Origin: Streptomyces tropicalis
GTDB lineage: Bacteria > Actinomycetota > Actinomycetes > Streptomycetales > Streptomycetaceae
NCBI RefSeq assembly: GCF_029269835.1
Contig: NZ_JARJBB010000001.1
Location: 124,001-188,000 of the forward strand
Direction of reading: 5' to 3'
Length of the DNA: 64,000 bases
The notes below the pieces were generated by a model. It had not been told where the DNA came from. It saw nothing but the letters and a program-made list of their open reading frames with translations, and ran no database searches. Position numbers and translations under genes: made by a program. This document shows, piece by piece, positions 41,097-49,398 of the stretch. Numbering within the stretch: position 1 is the first letter of the stretch; each line of letters begins with the position of its first letter.

Positions 41097-42299
41097 GTGG
41101 ACGTGACTCTGCTCGGCACCGGTGCCCCCGCGGGACTCCCCCGCCCCGACTGTCCCTGCGCGGCCTGCGCGACGGCCCTCGGCCCCGCGACGCGGGCCGC
41201 GACCGCGCTGCTCGTCGACGGCGCGCTGCTGCTGGACCTGACGCCCGGCGCGGCCTTCGCCGCCGCACGGGCGGGGCACTCGCTGGCCGGCGTCGGGCAG
41301 GTGCTGCTGACGCACCCGCACGACGGGCCCGCGGTCGAGGTGCCCGCCGGACTGCCGCAGCCGGGCAGGGTGCCGGACGGCCGGGAGCTGGCGCTGCTGA
41401 CGGGGCATCGGGTGCGGGCGGTGCCGATGGACGCCCCGGGCACGGGCTACGCGGTGACCGGTCCGGACGGGCGGCGGCTGCTGTACCTGCCGCCGGGCGG
41501 TGCCCCGGCCGGGCTGGAGGAGGGCTCGGCGGAGCGCTACGACATGGTGCTGGCGGACGTCGTGGGCCGGCCGGACGCGCTGGCCCGGCTGCGGGCGGCC
41601 GGGGCGGTGGGGCCGACCACCGACGTGCTCGCCGTGCACCTCGACCACGACGTGCCCCCGGGCCCCGAGCTGGACCGCCGGCTCGCGGCGGCCGGGGCGC
41701 GGGCGGCGCCGGACGGCACCACGCTGGCGGTCGGCGCGTACGAGGACGTGCCGGACGTCCCGCGCCGCACGCTGGTGCTGGGCGGGGCGCGGTCGGGCAA
41801 GTCGGTGGAGGCGGAGCGGCGGCTGGAGCCCTTCCCCGGGGTGCTGTACGTGGCGACGGGCGGGTCCCGCAACGGCGACACCGAGTGGGCGGCCCGGGTC
41901 GCTGCGCACCGCGACCGGCGGCCGGGGTCGTGGCGGACGACGGAGACCTGCGACCTGGTGCCGCTGCTGGCGCAGGACGGTCCGCCGCTGCTCGTGGACT
42001 GCCTGTCGCTGTGGCTGACGGACGCGATGGACGCGGCCGGCGCCTGGGACGACGCCGAGTGGGCGGGCGGCGGGGAGCGGGCGCTGCGGGAGCGGGTGGC
42101 CGAGCTGGCGGCGGCGGTGCGGGCGACCCGGCGGACCGTGGTCGCGGTGTCCAACGAGGTGGGGTCGGGCATCGTGCCGGCCACCGCGTCGGGGCGCCGC
42201 TACCGCGACGAGCTCGGGCGTCTGAACGCGGCGTTCGCCCACGAGTGCGAGCACGTCCTGCTGGTGGTCGCGGGGCAGGCGCTGACGCTGCGCGGCTGA
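41097..42299 (+). CDS. cobU: metallo-beta-lactamase-like / CobU fusion protein
   Basis: 400 residues. Residues about 1-220 have a metallo-beta-lactamase-like fold pattern (VTLLGTGAPAGLPRPDCPCAACA; VLLTHPHDGPAVEVPAGL; VLAVHLDHDVPPG), with the metal motif degraded. Residues about 222-400 are CobU/CobP: Walker A GGARSGKSVEAERRL, YVATGGSRNGDTEWAARV, AHRDRRP, LLVDCLSLWLTD, and VSNEVGSGIVP. It is an adenosylcobinamide kinase and GTP:adenosylcobinamide-phosphate guanylyltransferase in cobalamin nucleotide-loop assembly. The GTG start has no ribosome site and may be leaderless (GAAAAT box 7 nt upstream). cobT and cobS lie nearby. Confidence 0.93.
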   Translation: MDVTLLGTGAPAGLPRPDCPCAACATALGPATRAATALLVDGALLLDLTPGAAFAAARAGHSLAGVGQVLLTHPHDGPAVEVPAGLPQPGRVPDGRELALLTGHRVRAVPMDAPGTGYAVTGPDGRRLLYLPPGGAPAGLEEGSAERYDMVLADVVGRPDALARLRAAGAVGPTTDVLAVHLDHDVPPGPELDRRLAAAGARAAPDGTTLAVGAYEDVPDVPRRTLVLGGARSGKSVEAERRLEPFPGVLYVATGGSRNGDTEWAARVAAHRDRRPGSWRTTETCDLVPLLAQDGPPLLVDCLSLWLTDAMDAAGAWDDAEWAGGGERALRERVAELAAAVRATRRTVVAVSNEVGSGIVPATASGRRYRDELGRLNAAFAHECEHVLLVVAGQALTLRG

Positions 42300-42306
42300 G
42301 GGGCCC

Positions 42307-43386
42307 TCAGCCGGTGTCGCGGCGGGCGACGACGCGGTAGGTGTTGGCGAACGGCGTGTGGCGCAGCAGCGGGGCCAGGACGTGGTCCAGGGCCGCCGCC
42401 ACGGCCAGCAGCGGCCCGGCGGCGCCCGTCAGGGCCGTCCGCAGCAGCCGTTGCAGGTCGCCCGGCGGCTCGGTGCACCACGGGACGTCGGCCGCGGGCA
42501 GGACGTGGGTGAGGGCCAGCGCGAGGGCCGCGGACAGATCGTGGGGCGTGTGGGCGGTGCGCCGGTCGACGACGAGGACCGTGCAGCCGCGGGCCCGGAG
42601 CTCCGCGCGGAGGTTGCGCAGCGGCAGCAGGTGGAGCTGGCGCGGCTGGCCGTGCGACAGCCACCACCGGCCCAGAAGCCGGGCGAACGCGCTGCGCGGG
42701 TCGGGCAGTTCGATGAGCAGATGGCCGCCGGGGCGCAGGGCGGCGAGGGCCGCGCCGAGTTCCGCGCGGGGGTCGGGGACGCGCGCCAGGTGCTGGAACA
42801 TGCTGACCACGTCGTAGCGGGCGCGCAGCCGGGCCGCGAGGTGCGGGTCGGCCAGGTGCCCGACGTGGGCCTCCTCGACCCGCCCGGCGGCGCGGGCCCG
42901 CACCACGCGCATGGTGGGGTCCAGGCCGTCGAAGGAGGTGTACGGGAAGACCTCGCGGGCCGCGTGCGGGAAGCGGGCGTGGCCGGTGCCGACGTCCAGC
43001 CAGCTCTCCGGCTCCCCGACCCCGCGCATCAGGCGCGCGACGGCCCGGTGCAGGCGGTGGCTGCGTCCGGCGGCGAGCAGCCGTTCGGCCAGGCCCCGCG
43101 GTTCGTCGTCGCCGAGGTCGCGGTGGTAGAAGGCCAGCCCCTCCGCGGTGAGCCGGGGGTTCTGGAAGGCGTGCCCGCAGTCCCGGCACTGGTCGACGGC
43201 GAAGCTGCCCGGCTTGTGCTGGAGCAGGTCGGGCGCGCGCAGCCGGGTGCACAGGCGATCGGAGCCGCACCAGGGGCAGTCCTGGCGGCGCGGTTCCTGG
43301 AACCGGTCGGTGCCCTGGGCGAGTTCGGCGGCGTACGCGAGGCGGCGCGGGTCCAAGGCCTGCGCGGCGTACGGCAGGGACGGCAT
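42307..43386 (-). CDS. zinc-ribbon class I methyltransferase
   Basis: 359 residues. An N-terminal zinc ribbon (CPWCGSDRLC about 37-46, CRDCGHAF about 68-75) precedes a SAM-dependent methyltransferase domain with motif I ESWLDVGTGHARFPHAA (about 128-144), YDVVSMFQHLARVPDP and LRPGGHLLIELPDP. A C-terminal extension has hydrophobic helices (ALALALTHVLPAADV). The target is unknown; such proteins often act on sugars or lipids. ATG 43386 has GGGAG upstream. It converges on cobU (8-nt gap), diverges from cobT (161 nt), and interrupts the cobalamin genes. Confidence 0.85.
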   Translation of the reverse strand: MPSLPYAAQALDPRRLAYAAELAQGTDRFQEPRRQDCPWCGSDRLCTRLRAPDLLQHKPGSFAVDQCRDCGHAFQNPRLTAEGLAFYHRDLGDDEPRGLAERLLAAGRSHRLHRAVARLMRGVGEPESWLDVGTGHARFPHAAREVFPYTSFDGLDPTMRVVRARAAGRVEEAHVGHLADPHLAARLRARYDVVSMFQHLARVPDPRAELGAALAALRPGGHLLIELPDPRSAFARLLGRWWLSHGQPRQLHLLPLRNLRAELRARGCTVLVVDRRTAHTPHDLSAALALALTHVLPAADVPWCTEPPGDLQRLLRTALTGAAGPLLAVAAALDHVLAPLLRHTPFANTYRVVARRDTG

Positions 43387-43547
43387 GGGGCGGCTCCCGG
43401 TGGGGCGCGAGGGCGTACGGCAGGGACGTACGACATTCCGCTGCAAAAGGAACGTATGGGATCGAGATCTTGGGTGCAATCACGCGGTGGGGGTGTGGTG
43501 CCGACGTGGCGCCGGGACGCCCGGCCGGGGCCGGTACTGTTCGGCGA

Positions 43548-44744
43548 ATGAGCTCGCTTAATCTCGACGACTTCACCGATCTGATCGAGCGTCCGGACGG
43601 CGGTGTGCGCCGCGACGCGGAGGCGCACCGGGAGCGCCGGGCCGTGCCGTCCGGGGCGCTGGGCCGGCTCGACGGCCTGGGCGAGTGGCTGGCGGCGGCG
43701 CAGGGCGCGGTGCCGGTGCGGCCCGTCGAGCACCCCCGGGTGGTGCTGTTCGCCGGCGACCACGGGGTCGCCGGACTCGGCGTCTCGGCACGGCCCGCGG
43801 GCGGCGCGGCGGAGCTGGTGCGCGAGGTGCTGGAGGGCGGCCGGCCGGTGTCCGTGCTGGCGCGCCGGCTCGGCGTCCCGGTGCGTGTGGTCGACATGGC
43901 CCTGGACTGCGCGCCGGAGACGCTGCCCGAGGACGTCGTACGGCACCGGGTGCGGCGCGGCAGCGGGCGCATCGACGTCGAGGACGCGCTGACCCCCGAG
44001 GAGGCGGAGGCCGCCTTCCGGGCCGGCGTAGCGGTGGCCGACGAGGAGGCCGACTCGGGCACGGACCTGGTGGTCCTCGGCGATGTGAGCGTGGGCGGGA
44101 CCACCCCGGCGTCGGTGCTGGTCGCCGCGCTGTGCGGGGTGGACGCGTCGGTGGTGACCGGGCGGGGCGGCGAGGCGATCGACGACCTGGCGTGGATGCG
44201 CAAGTGCGCGGCGATCCGGGACGCGCTGCGGCGGGCCCGGCCGGTGCTCGGCGACCAGCTGCTGCTGCTGGCGGCGGTCGGCGGCGCGGATCTCGCGGCG
44301 ATGACCGGCTTCCTGCTCCAGTGCGCGGTGCGCAAGCTGCCGGTGATCCTGGACGGGGTGGTCTCGGCCGCGTGCGCGCTGGTGGGCCAGCGGGTGGCGT
44401 TCCGGGCACCGGACTGGTGGCTGGCGGGGCAGAACAGCGGGGAGCCGGGGCAGGCGAAGGCGCTGGACCGGATGGCGCTGGAGCCGCTGCTGGACCAGGG
44501 CGTGACCGTCGGGGAGGGGGCCGGCGCGCTGCTGGCGCTGCCCCTGGTGCAGGCCGCGGCGGCGCTGGCCGCGGAGCTTCCCGAGCGCCCCGGGGACACG
44601 GAGGGGACGACGGCGCGGGCGACCGGGCTGGACGGCCCCGAGCCCGCCGGCGAGGACCCGGCCGAGGGCGAGGACCCGGCCGCGGACCCATCCGCGGACC
44701 CGGCGGCACGGCCGGCGGGCGGCACGCCCCCGGACGCCCACTGA
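43548..44744 (+). CDS. cobT: nicotinate-nucleotide-dimethylbenzimidazole phosphoribosyltransferase
   Basis: 398 residues. It activates 5,6-dimethylbenzimidazole to alpha-ribazole-5'-phosphate for the cobalamin lower ligand. Motifs: LFAGDHGVAGLGVSARP, DMALDC, VVLGDVSVGGTTPASVLVAALCG, VTGRGGEAIDDLAWMRKC, and the catalytic-glutamate end LDQGVTVGEGAGALLALPLVQAA. The last 50 residues are an Asp/Glu/Pro/Ala low-complexity tail not typical of the family. ATG 43548 has TACTGT (43535-43540) 7 nt upstream and no ribosome site, so it is probably leaderless. The gap 44745-44945 is GC-rich without a gene. Confidence 0.95.
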   Translation: MSSLNLDDFTDLIERPDGGVRRDAEAHRERRAVPSGALGRLDGLGEWLAAAQGAVPVRPVEHPRVVLFAGDHGVAGLGVSARPAGGAAELVREVLEGGRPVSVLARRLGVPVRVVDMALDCAPETLPEDVVRHRVRRGSGRIDVEDALTPEEAEAAFRAGVAVADEEADSGTDLVVLGDVSVGGTTPASVLVAALCGVDASVVTGRGGEAIDDLAWMRKCAAIRDALRRARPVLGDQLLLLAAVGGADLAAMTGFLLQCAVRKLPVILDGVVSAACALVGQRVAFRAPDWWLAGQNSGEPGQAKALDRMALEPLLDQGVTVGEGAGALLALPLVQAAAALAAELPERPGDTEGTTARATGLDGPEPAGEDPAEGEDPAADPSADPAARPAGGTPPDAH

Positions 44745-44945
44745 CCACGGCCGCACACCGGCGTCGACCGCACTGGCGCCCGGCGGCACGCCGCCGCGGG
44801 GCGCCGTCGCGTCGCGCCGCCCCGGACGGCGCACCGACGTGACGGCGGCGCCCGGCGCGAAGGGGCGCGGGCGCCGGGGCGGCCACGGCGAGCGGGCACC
44901 CGAAAAGAGCGGTTCCCTGGGCGATCACACATATGATCGCTCTTC

Positions 44946-46742
44946 ATGGGGAATGCCCGAATTGCCGTGGAACTGGAATCGCCCCCGGCCCGGCCGGGCA
45001 GCACACCTCGGCGGGCCGCCGCCGTGCCGCGGCGGGCCGCCGTGTCCGCCGTCTGGTACCTGCGGGCCGTCGCGTTCGTCAACTTCCTCAGCGCGGTGTG
45101 GGTCTCGCTCGGCCAGGACGTGCGGCGGCACAACCAGGAGAACCTCTTCACGCCGTACCTGCTCACCGCCGGCTTCGCCTCGGGGGTCTTCGCGGCCTTC
45201 CTGGCCATCACCATGCGGCGCCGCAAACGGGCCGCCTGGATCCTGAACCTCGGGCTCAGCGGGCCCTTCCTGGCGCTCTTCGCCTTCGCCATGAGCTTCC
45301 CGGAGATCCGCCGCTCCGCCCAGAACTGGATCTCCCTCGCGCTCACCGCCGCCTTCGTCGCCGCGCTGCTCCTCGGGCGGCGGGAGTTCTACGCCAAGGG
45401 CGACCGGTCCAACCCCCGGCTCGCCGCCGTGGTCGCCGTCGGGGGCCTGCTGGTCTCCTCGCTGCTCGCCGCGCTCCTGGTGACGGTCACCAACCAGGCC
45501 CCGGACGCGGCCCGTTCGACCTTCACCGAACGCTGGTACTACGGCACGCTGCGGCTGGTCTCGGTCGCCGCCCCGGAGGCCCGCTTCCCCGGCGTCGACC
45601 CCCCGAACTGGGCGAACGTCGCGATCAACGTGCTCTCCACCGCCCTCGTCCTCGCCGTCCTCTACGCCGCCTTCCGCTCCCGGCGCGCCGTCGACGCGCT
45701 CACCGGGGACGACGAACGGCGGCTGCGTGAGCTGCTGGCGCGGCACGGGGAGCGGGACTCGCTCGGCTACTTCGCGCTGCGCCGCGAGAAGAGCGTGATC
45801 TGGTCGCCGACCGGCAAGGCGGCCGTCGCCTACCGCGTGCTGGGCGGGGTGTCCCTGGCCTCGGGGGACCCGATCGGCGACCCGGAGGCCTGGCCCGGCG
45901 CCATCGAGCCGTGGCTGGCCCAGGCGCGGGCGCACGGGTGGATCCCGGCGGTGATGGGGGCGAGCGAGGAGGCCGGCACCGTCTACGCGCGGCACGGGCT
46001 CGACGCCCTCGAACTGGGCGACGAGGCCGTGGTCGAGGTCGCCGACTTCACCCTGGAGGGGCGGGCCATGCGCACCGTCCGGCAGGCCTGGAACCGGGTG
46101 GCGCGGGCCGGGTACACGGTGCGCATCCGGCGCCACGCGGACATCCCGGCCGCGGAGACGGCACGCCTGGTCCAGCGGGCGGACGACTGGCGGGACGGGG
46201 CGACGGAGCGGGGCTTCAGCATGGCGCTGGGGCGGCTCGGGGACCCCGCCGACGGGCAGTGCGTGATGCTCGAGTGCCACGACGCCGCCGGGGAACTGCG
46301 GGCGCTGCTCTCCTTCGTGCCGTGGGGTCCGGCCGGGCTGTCCCTGGACCTGATGCGGCGGGACCGGGACTGCGAGAACGGCCTGATGGAGTTCATGGTG
46401 ATCGAACTCCTGCGCCGTGCCGGAGAGATCGGGATCACGCAGGTTTCCCTCAACTTCGCCATGTTCCGTTCGGTCTTCGAACGTGGCGGGCGCCTCGGTG
46501 CCGGGCCGGTGCTGCGGCTGTGGCGGTCACTGCTGAGCTTCTTCTCGCGGTGGTGGCAGATCGAGTCCCTGTACCGCGCCAACGCCAAGTACCGGCCCAT
46601 CTGGGAACCGCGGTTCCTGCTCTTCGAGAAGAGCGCGGACCTGCCGCGCATCGGCCTCGCCTCGGCCCGCGCGGAGGGGTTCCTGGAGGCGCCGGGCCTG
46701 CCGAAGTGGTTGCACCGCAAGCACCTGGAGACGCACGGATGA
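44946..46742 (+). CDS. MprF/LysX-N-terminal-like membrane protein (DUF2156)
   Basis: 598 residues. About 5-7 transmembrane helices lie in the first 260, then a GNAT-fold DUF2156 domain (about 265-590) follows, with LGYFALRREKSVIWSPTGKAAVAYRVLGGVSLASGDPIGD, EAGTVYARHGLDALELGDEAVVEV, FSMALGRLGD and VSLNFAMFRSVFERG. The architecture matches lysyl-phosphatidylglycerol synthases (MprF; the N-terminal part of mycobacterial LysX), which attach amino acids to lipids. No lysyl-tRNA synthetase domain is fused. ATG 44946 has TATGAT 8 nt upstream (leaderless candidate). It overlaps the next gene by ATGA. Confidence 0.85.
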   Translation: MGNARIAVELESPPARPGSTPRRAAAVPRRAAVSAVWYLRAVAFVNFLSAVWVSLGQDVRRHNQENLFTPYLLTAGFASGVFAAFLAITMRRRKRAAWILNLGLSGPFLALFAFAMSFPEIRRSAQNWISLALTAAFVAALLLGRREFYAKGDRSNPRLAAVVAVGGLLVSSLLAALLVTVTNQAPDAARSTFTERWYYGTLRLVSVAAPEARFPGVDPPNWANVAINVLSTALVLAVLYAAFRSRRAVDALTGDDERRLRELLARHGERDSLGYFALRREKSVIWSPTGKAAVAYRVLGGVSLASGDPIGDPEAWPGAIEPWLAQARAHGWIPAVMGASEEAGTVYARHGLDALELGDEAVVEVADFTLEGRAMRTVRQAWNRVARAGYTVRIRRHADIPAAETARLVQRADDWRDGATERGFSMALGRLGDPADGQCVMLECHDAAGELRALLSFVPWGPAGLSLDLMRRDRDCENGLMEFMVIELLRRAGEIGITQVSLNFAMFRSVFERGGRLGAGPVLRLWRSLLSFFSRWWQIESLYRANAKYRPIWEPRFLLFEKSADLPRIGLASARAEGFLEAPGLPKWLHRKHLETHG

Positions 46743-47491
46743 CCACCCTCGCCCGCTGGGCGCGCGCCGAATGGGGGCCGCTGCACGACGCCGTGCGCGG
46801 GCCCCTGCTGCGCCGGCGCCTGCGGGCGGTGCCCGCCACCCTCGTCGTGGTGGGGCTGACGGGACTGCTGCACTTCGTCCAGCTCCGGCCCTGGGGCCGG
46901 GGCTTCGTGCACCACGTGGGGGCGGTCCGGGCCGCGGACCCGCTGTGGCTGGCGCTGCTGCGGACCCCGTTGTCGCTGTGCGTGCCCGCCCCGGACCTGC
47001 CGTGCTGGGGCGCGCTGGCGCAGATCCTGTGCGTGTTCGGGCTCGCCGAGATCTGCCTGGGCTGGTGGCGCACGCTCACCCTGGCCTACGTCGCCACCCT
47101 CGCCGGCACCCTGTACGCGCGCGGCGGCATCGCGCTCGGGCCGCTCCACCCGTTCGGGCTGCCGGCCGCGGACGCGCTGGTGGTGGACACCGGACCGTCG
47201 GCGGCCGTGGTGGGGCTCGCCGTGTACGTCGGACACCGCTACGGGGCCTACGTCACGTCGAGCACCGTGGTCGCCGCCATGGTGCTCGAGCTGCTGATGA
47301 AGGAGAACCTGGCCGGACGGGAGCATCTCGCGGCGATCACCGGGATGGGCCTGCTGTGCCTCGCCTCCGCCGTGCGGGACCACCTCCGTCAGGAGTGGCC
47401 CCGGGCCCGGGTGATCTCGGAGTCCGGCTTGCCGCCGATCCAGTCCTGCAGCACACGGCGGGGGCCGGTCCAGCGCCGGTCGTGGTGGTAG
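46739..47491 (+). CDS. rhomboid-like membrane protein, translationally coupled to the MprF-like gene
   Basis: 250 residues with about 6 hydrophobic helices. The sequence LTGLLHFVQL, AEICLGWWRTLTLAYVATLAGTLYA, VDTGPSAAVVGLAVYVGHRYGAYV is rhomboid-like. The GPSA could be a relic of the GxSG serine motif, but the catalytic histidine is not evident, so it may be inactive. The ATG overlaps the stop of the MprF-like gene by 4 nt, so the two products are likely made in fixed ratio and may cooperate (inference). The last 103 nt overlap the convergent 47389-48153 gene. The C-terminal tail is basic. Confidence 0.75.
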   Translation: MTTLARWARAEWGPLHDAVRGPLLRRRLRAVPATLVVVGLTGLLHFVQLRPWGRGFVHHVGAVRAADPLWLALLRTPLSLCVPAPDLPCWGALAQILCVFGLAEICLGWWRTLTLAYVATLAGTLYARGGIALGPLHPFGLPAADALVVDTGPSAAVVGLAVYVGHRYGAYVTSSTVVAAMVLELLMKENLAGREHLAAITGMGLLCLASAVRDHLRQEWPRARVISESGLPPIQSCSTRRGPVQRRSWW

Positions 47492-48153
47492 GCGCGCAGG
47501 CTGGAGCGGGCGCGGGCGCGCGGGCGGCGACGGTAGAAGCGCCTGGCCCAGGGCGAGCCGGGCCGGGCCAGCCGGAGTGCGCCGACCAGGGCGATCACCG
47601 GCACGACGATCCCGAGCACGGCGAGGCGGGCCTTGCCCTTGCCGAGCGCGATCAGGGAGAAGAGGAAGTTGCCCGCGACGGTGAGGACGACCGTGCCGCG
47701 GTTCTGGAACTCGTCGTGCGTCAGGCCGTTGACGCCGAAGGGGGCGAAACCGGCGAGGACCAGGCCGACCAGGGCCGCGGTGAGCACCACGACCTCCACG
47801 CTCTGCCGGCCGGCCTCGGTCCAGTAGACGTCGTCGAGGTGCAGGATCAGGGCGAACTCGTCCAGGACCAGCCCCGCGCCGACGCCGAAGACGATGGCGA
47901 AGGCGGCCCCGCCGAACCCTCCGCGCCCGGTCGCGACCGCGCCGAAGCCGCCGATGACGGTGAGGACGACACCGGGGACGACGTGGTGGATGTGCAGGCC
48001 CCCGGCGCTGACGTTGCCGAAGGGGCCCCGCCCCGCCCGGATGAGCCGGGTGACGGACCGGGTCACCACGAAGGTGACGACGAAGGCGGCCAGGGCGAGG
48101 AGCAGGGGCAGCTTGCCGGGTTCGATGATGTTCCGCTCCAGCCAGTGCCCCAT
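47389..48153 (-). CDS. polytopic membrane protein of unknown function
   Basis: 254 residues and about 6 transmembrane helices. It starts MGHWLERNIIEPGKLPLLLALAAFVVTF and includes GGLHIHHVVPGVVLTVIGGFG (a histidine-rich membrane-edge motif), VFGVGAGLVLDEFALILHLDDVYW (acidic residues in a helix) and a very basic cytoplasmic tail (RRFYRRRPRARARSS). The HIHH and DEF/DD motifs could bind metal (speculative). No family name comes to mind. The 3' end overlaps the preceding convergent gene by 103 nt. It is divergent from cobS across 75 nt. Confidence 0.8.
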   Translation of the reverse strand: MGHWLERNIIEPGKLPLLLALAAFVVTFVVTRSVTRLIRAGRGPFGNVSAGGLHIHHVVPGVVLTVIGGFGAVATGRGGFGGAAFAIVFGVGAGLVLDEFALILHLDDVYWTEAGRQSVEVVVLTAALVGLVLAGFAPFGVNGLTHDEFQNRGTVVLTVAGNFLFSLIALGKGKARLAVLGIVVPVIALVGALRLARPGSPWARRFYRRRPRARARSSLRAYHHDRRWTGPRRVLQDWIGGKPDSEITRARGHS

Positions 48154-48228
48154 ATGCGTAGTGTGCCGCCTTCCCCGGGGGGCCGCCCGCCCGTCGGGGG
48201 CCGTCCGGAGGTCCCGTAGTCTTCCCGC

Positions 48229-49011
48229 GTGTCCAGGATCCCGCCGCTGCACGGCCCCCGGTTCGCCTTCGGCACCCTCACCGCGCTGCCCGTCGGGGTG
48301 AGCCGGTGGGACCGCGGGGCGGCCCGCGCCGGGATGCTCTGCGCGCCGCTGGCCGGCCTGGTGGTCGGCGCGGCGGCCGCCGCCTGCGGCCTGCTGCTGC
48401 TCCTCCTCGGCGCGGCCCCGCTGCTCGCCGCCGTCGCCACCGCCGCCGTGCCCGCGGCACTGACCCGGGGCCTGCACCTGGACGGCCTCGCGGACACCTC
48501 CGACGGGCTCGGCAGCGGCCGGCCCGCCGAGGACGCGCTGCGGATCATGAAGCAGTCGGACATCGGCCCGTTCGGGGTCCTCACCCTGGTCTTCGTGCTG
48601 CTGGCCCAAGTGGCCGCGCTGGCCCAGCTGTACGGCACCTCGTGGGCCCGGGGCGCGCTCGCGGCCGCCCTGTCGGCGGTCGTCGCCCGCCTCGCGCTCA
48701 CCCTGGCCGCGCGCACCGGGGTGCCGGCCGCGCGGCCGGAGGGGCTGGGCGCCGCGGTGGCCGGCGCGGTGCCGGTGCCGGCCGCCCTGGCCGTGGCAGG
48801 GGCCTGCCTCCTGGCGGCGGCGGCCGCGGGTCCGCTCCTCGGCGCGTACGGCGCCGTCCGCGCGGTCCTCGCGCCGGTCCTCGGCCTCGCCGCCGCCGAA
48901 CTCCTGCTGCGCCACTGCACCCGCCGCTTCGGCGGGGTGACCGGCGACGTCTTCGGAGGGCTCGCGGAGACCGCGGCGACCACCACCCTCGTCGTCCTGG
49001 CCCTCGGCTAG
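48229..49011 (+). CDS. cobS: adenosylcobinamide-GDP ribazoletransferase (cobalamin synthase)
   Basis: A 260-residue polytopic membrane enzyme joining adenosylcobinamide-GDP to alpha-ribazole in the last or penultimate step of cobalamin synthesis. The motifs are the N-terminal GPRFAFGTLTALPV, TRGLHLDGLADTSDGLGSGRPAEDALRIMKQSDIGPFGV (acidic metal site) and a GGVTGDVFGGLAETAATTTLVVLAL end. GTG 48229 has TAGTCT (48217-48222) exactly 6 nt upstream and no ribosome site: probably leaderless. cobU and cobT are upstream but separated by unrelated genes. Confidence 0.95.
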   Translation: MSRIPPLHGPRFAFGTLTALPVGVSRWDRGAARAGMLCAPLAGLVVGAAAAACGLLLLLLGAAPLLAAVATAAVPAALTRGLHLDGLADTSDGLGSGRPAEDALRIMKQSDIGPFGVLTLVFVLLAQVAALAQLYGTSWARGALAAALSAVVARLALTLAARTGVPAARPEGLGAAVAGAVPVPAALAVAGACLLAAAAAGPLLGAYGAVRAVLAPVLGLAAAELLLRHCTRRFGGVTGDVFGGLAETAATTTLVVLALG

Positions 49012-49398
49012 CTGTTCTGTCCGGGGAGGTTGCGGACGGGTGGGCCGGGTCTCGGCCGCGGGCTCCGGCGCCGGGCCCCTCCCCCGGCTCCGCTTCCGGA
49101 CCCCGCTCCCGCCGACTCGGCCTCCGTCGTGCGCAGTTGACGGCACCACGCCCCGGACGGGTGTCCTCCGGAACCGCGGCGGGGCCGGTGAGCGGGCCGG
49201 GACGTGTCCGCGACCCCACGGTCAGGTGAACACCCGCGGGGACGCGCGACGCGGTGGCGCGCGTAGGCTCGTGCTGGTTGTTTACCCGATCAGGTAAGGA
49301 CCGCACCGCAGGAGGGACCCAGGGTCGGATGTCGGGCCCGGTCGACCCACCCGCATTCGGCCACACCACCTTTCACAGGGAAGCGAGATTTCACCACC
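49012..49398. other. intergenic region before pepA
   Basis: 387 nt with no gene I can support. Features seen are a GC-rich stretch up to 49130, a -10-like TAGGCT at 49264-49269, and a small dyad TTACC-6-GGTAA near 49281-49296. A ribosome site (GGGAAGCGAG) lies 10-15 nt before GTG 49399. If transcription starts near 49276 the pepA leader is about 120 nt. Confidence 0.5.
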
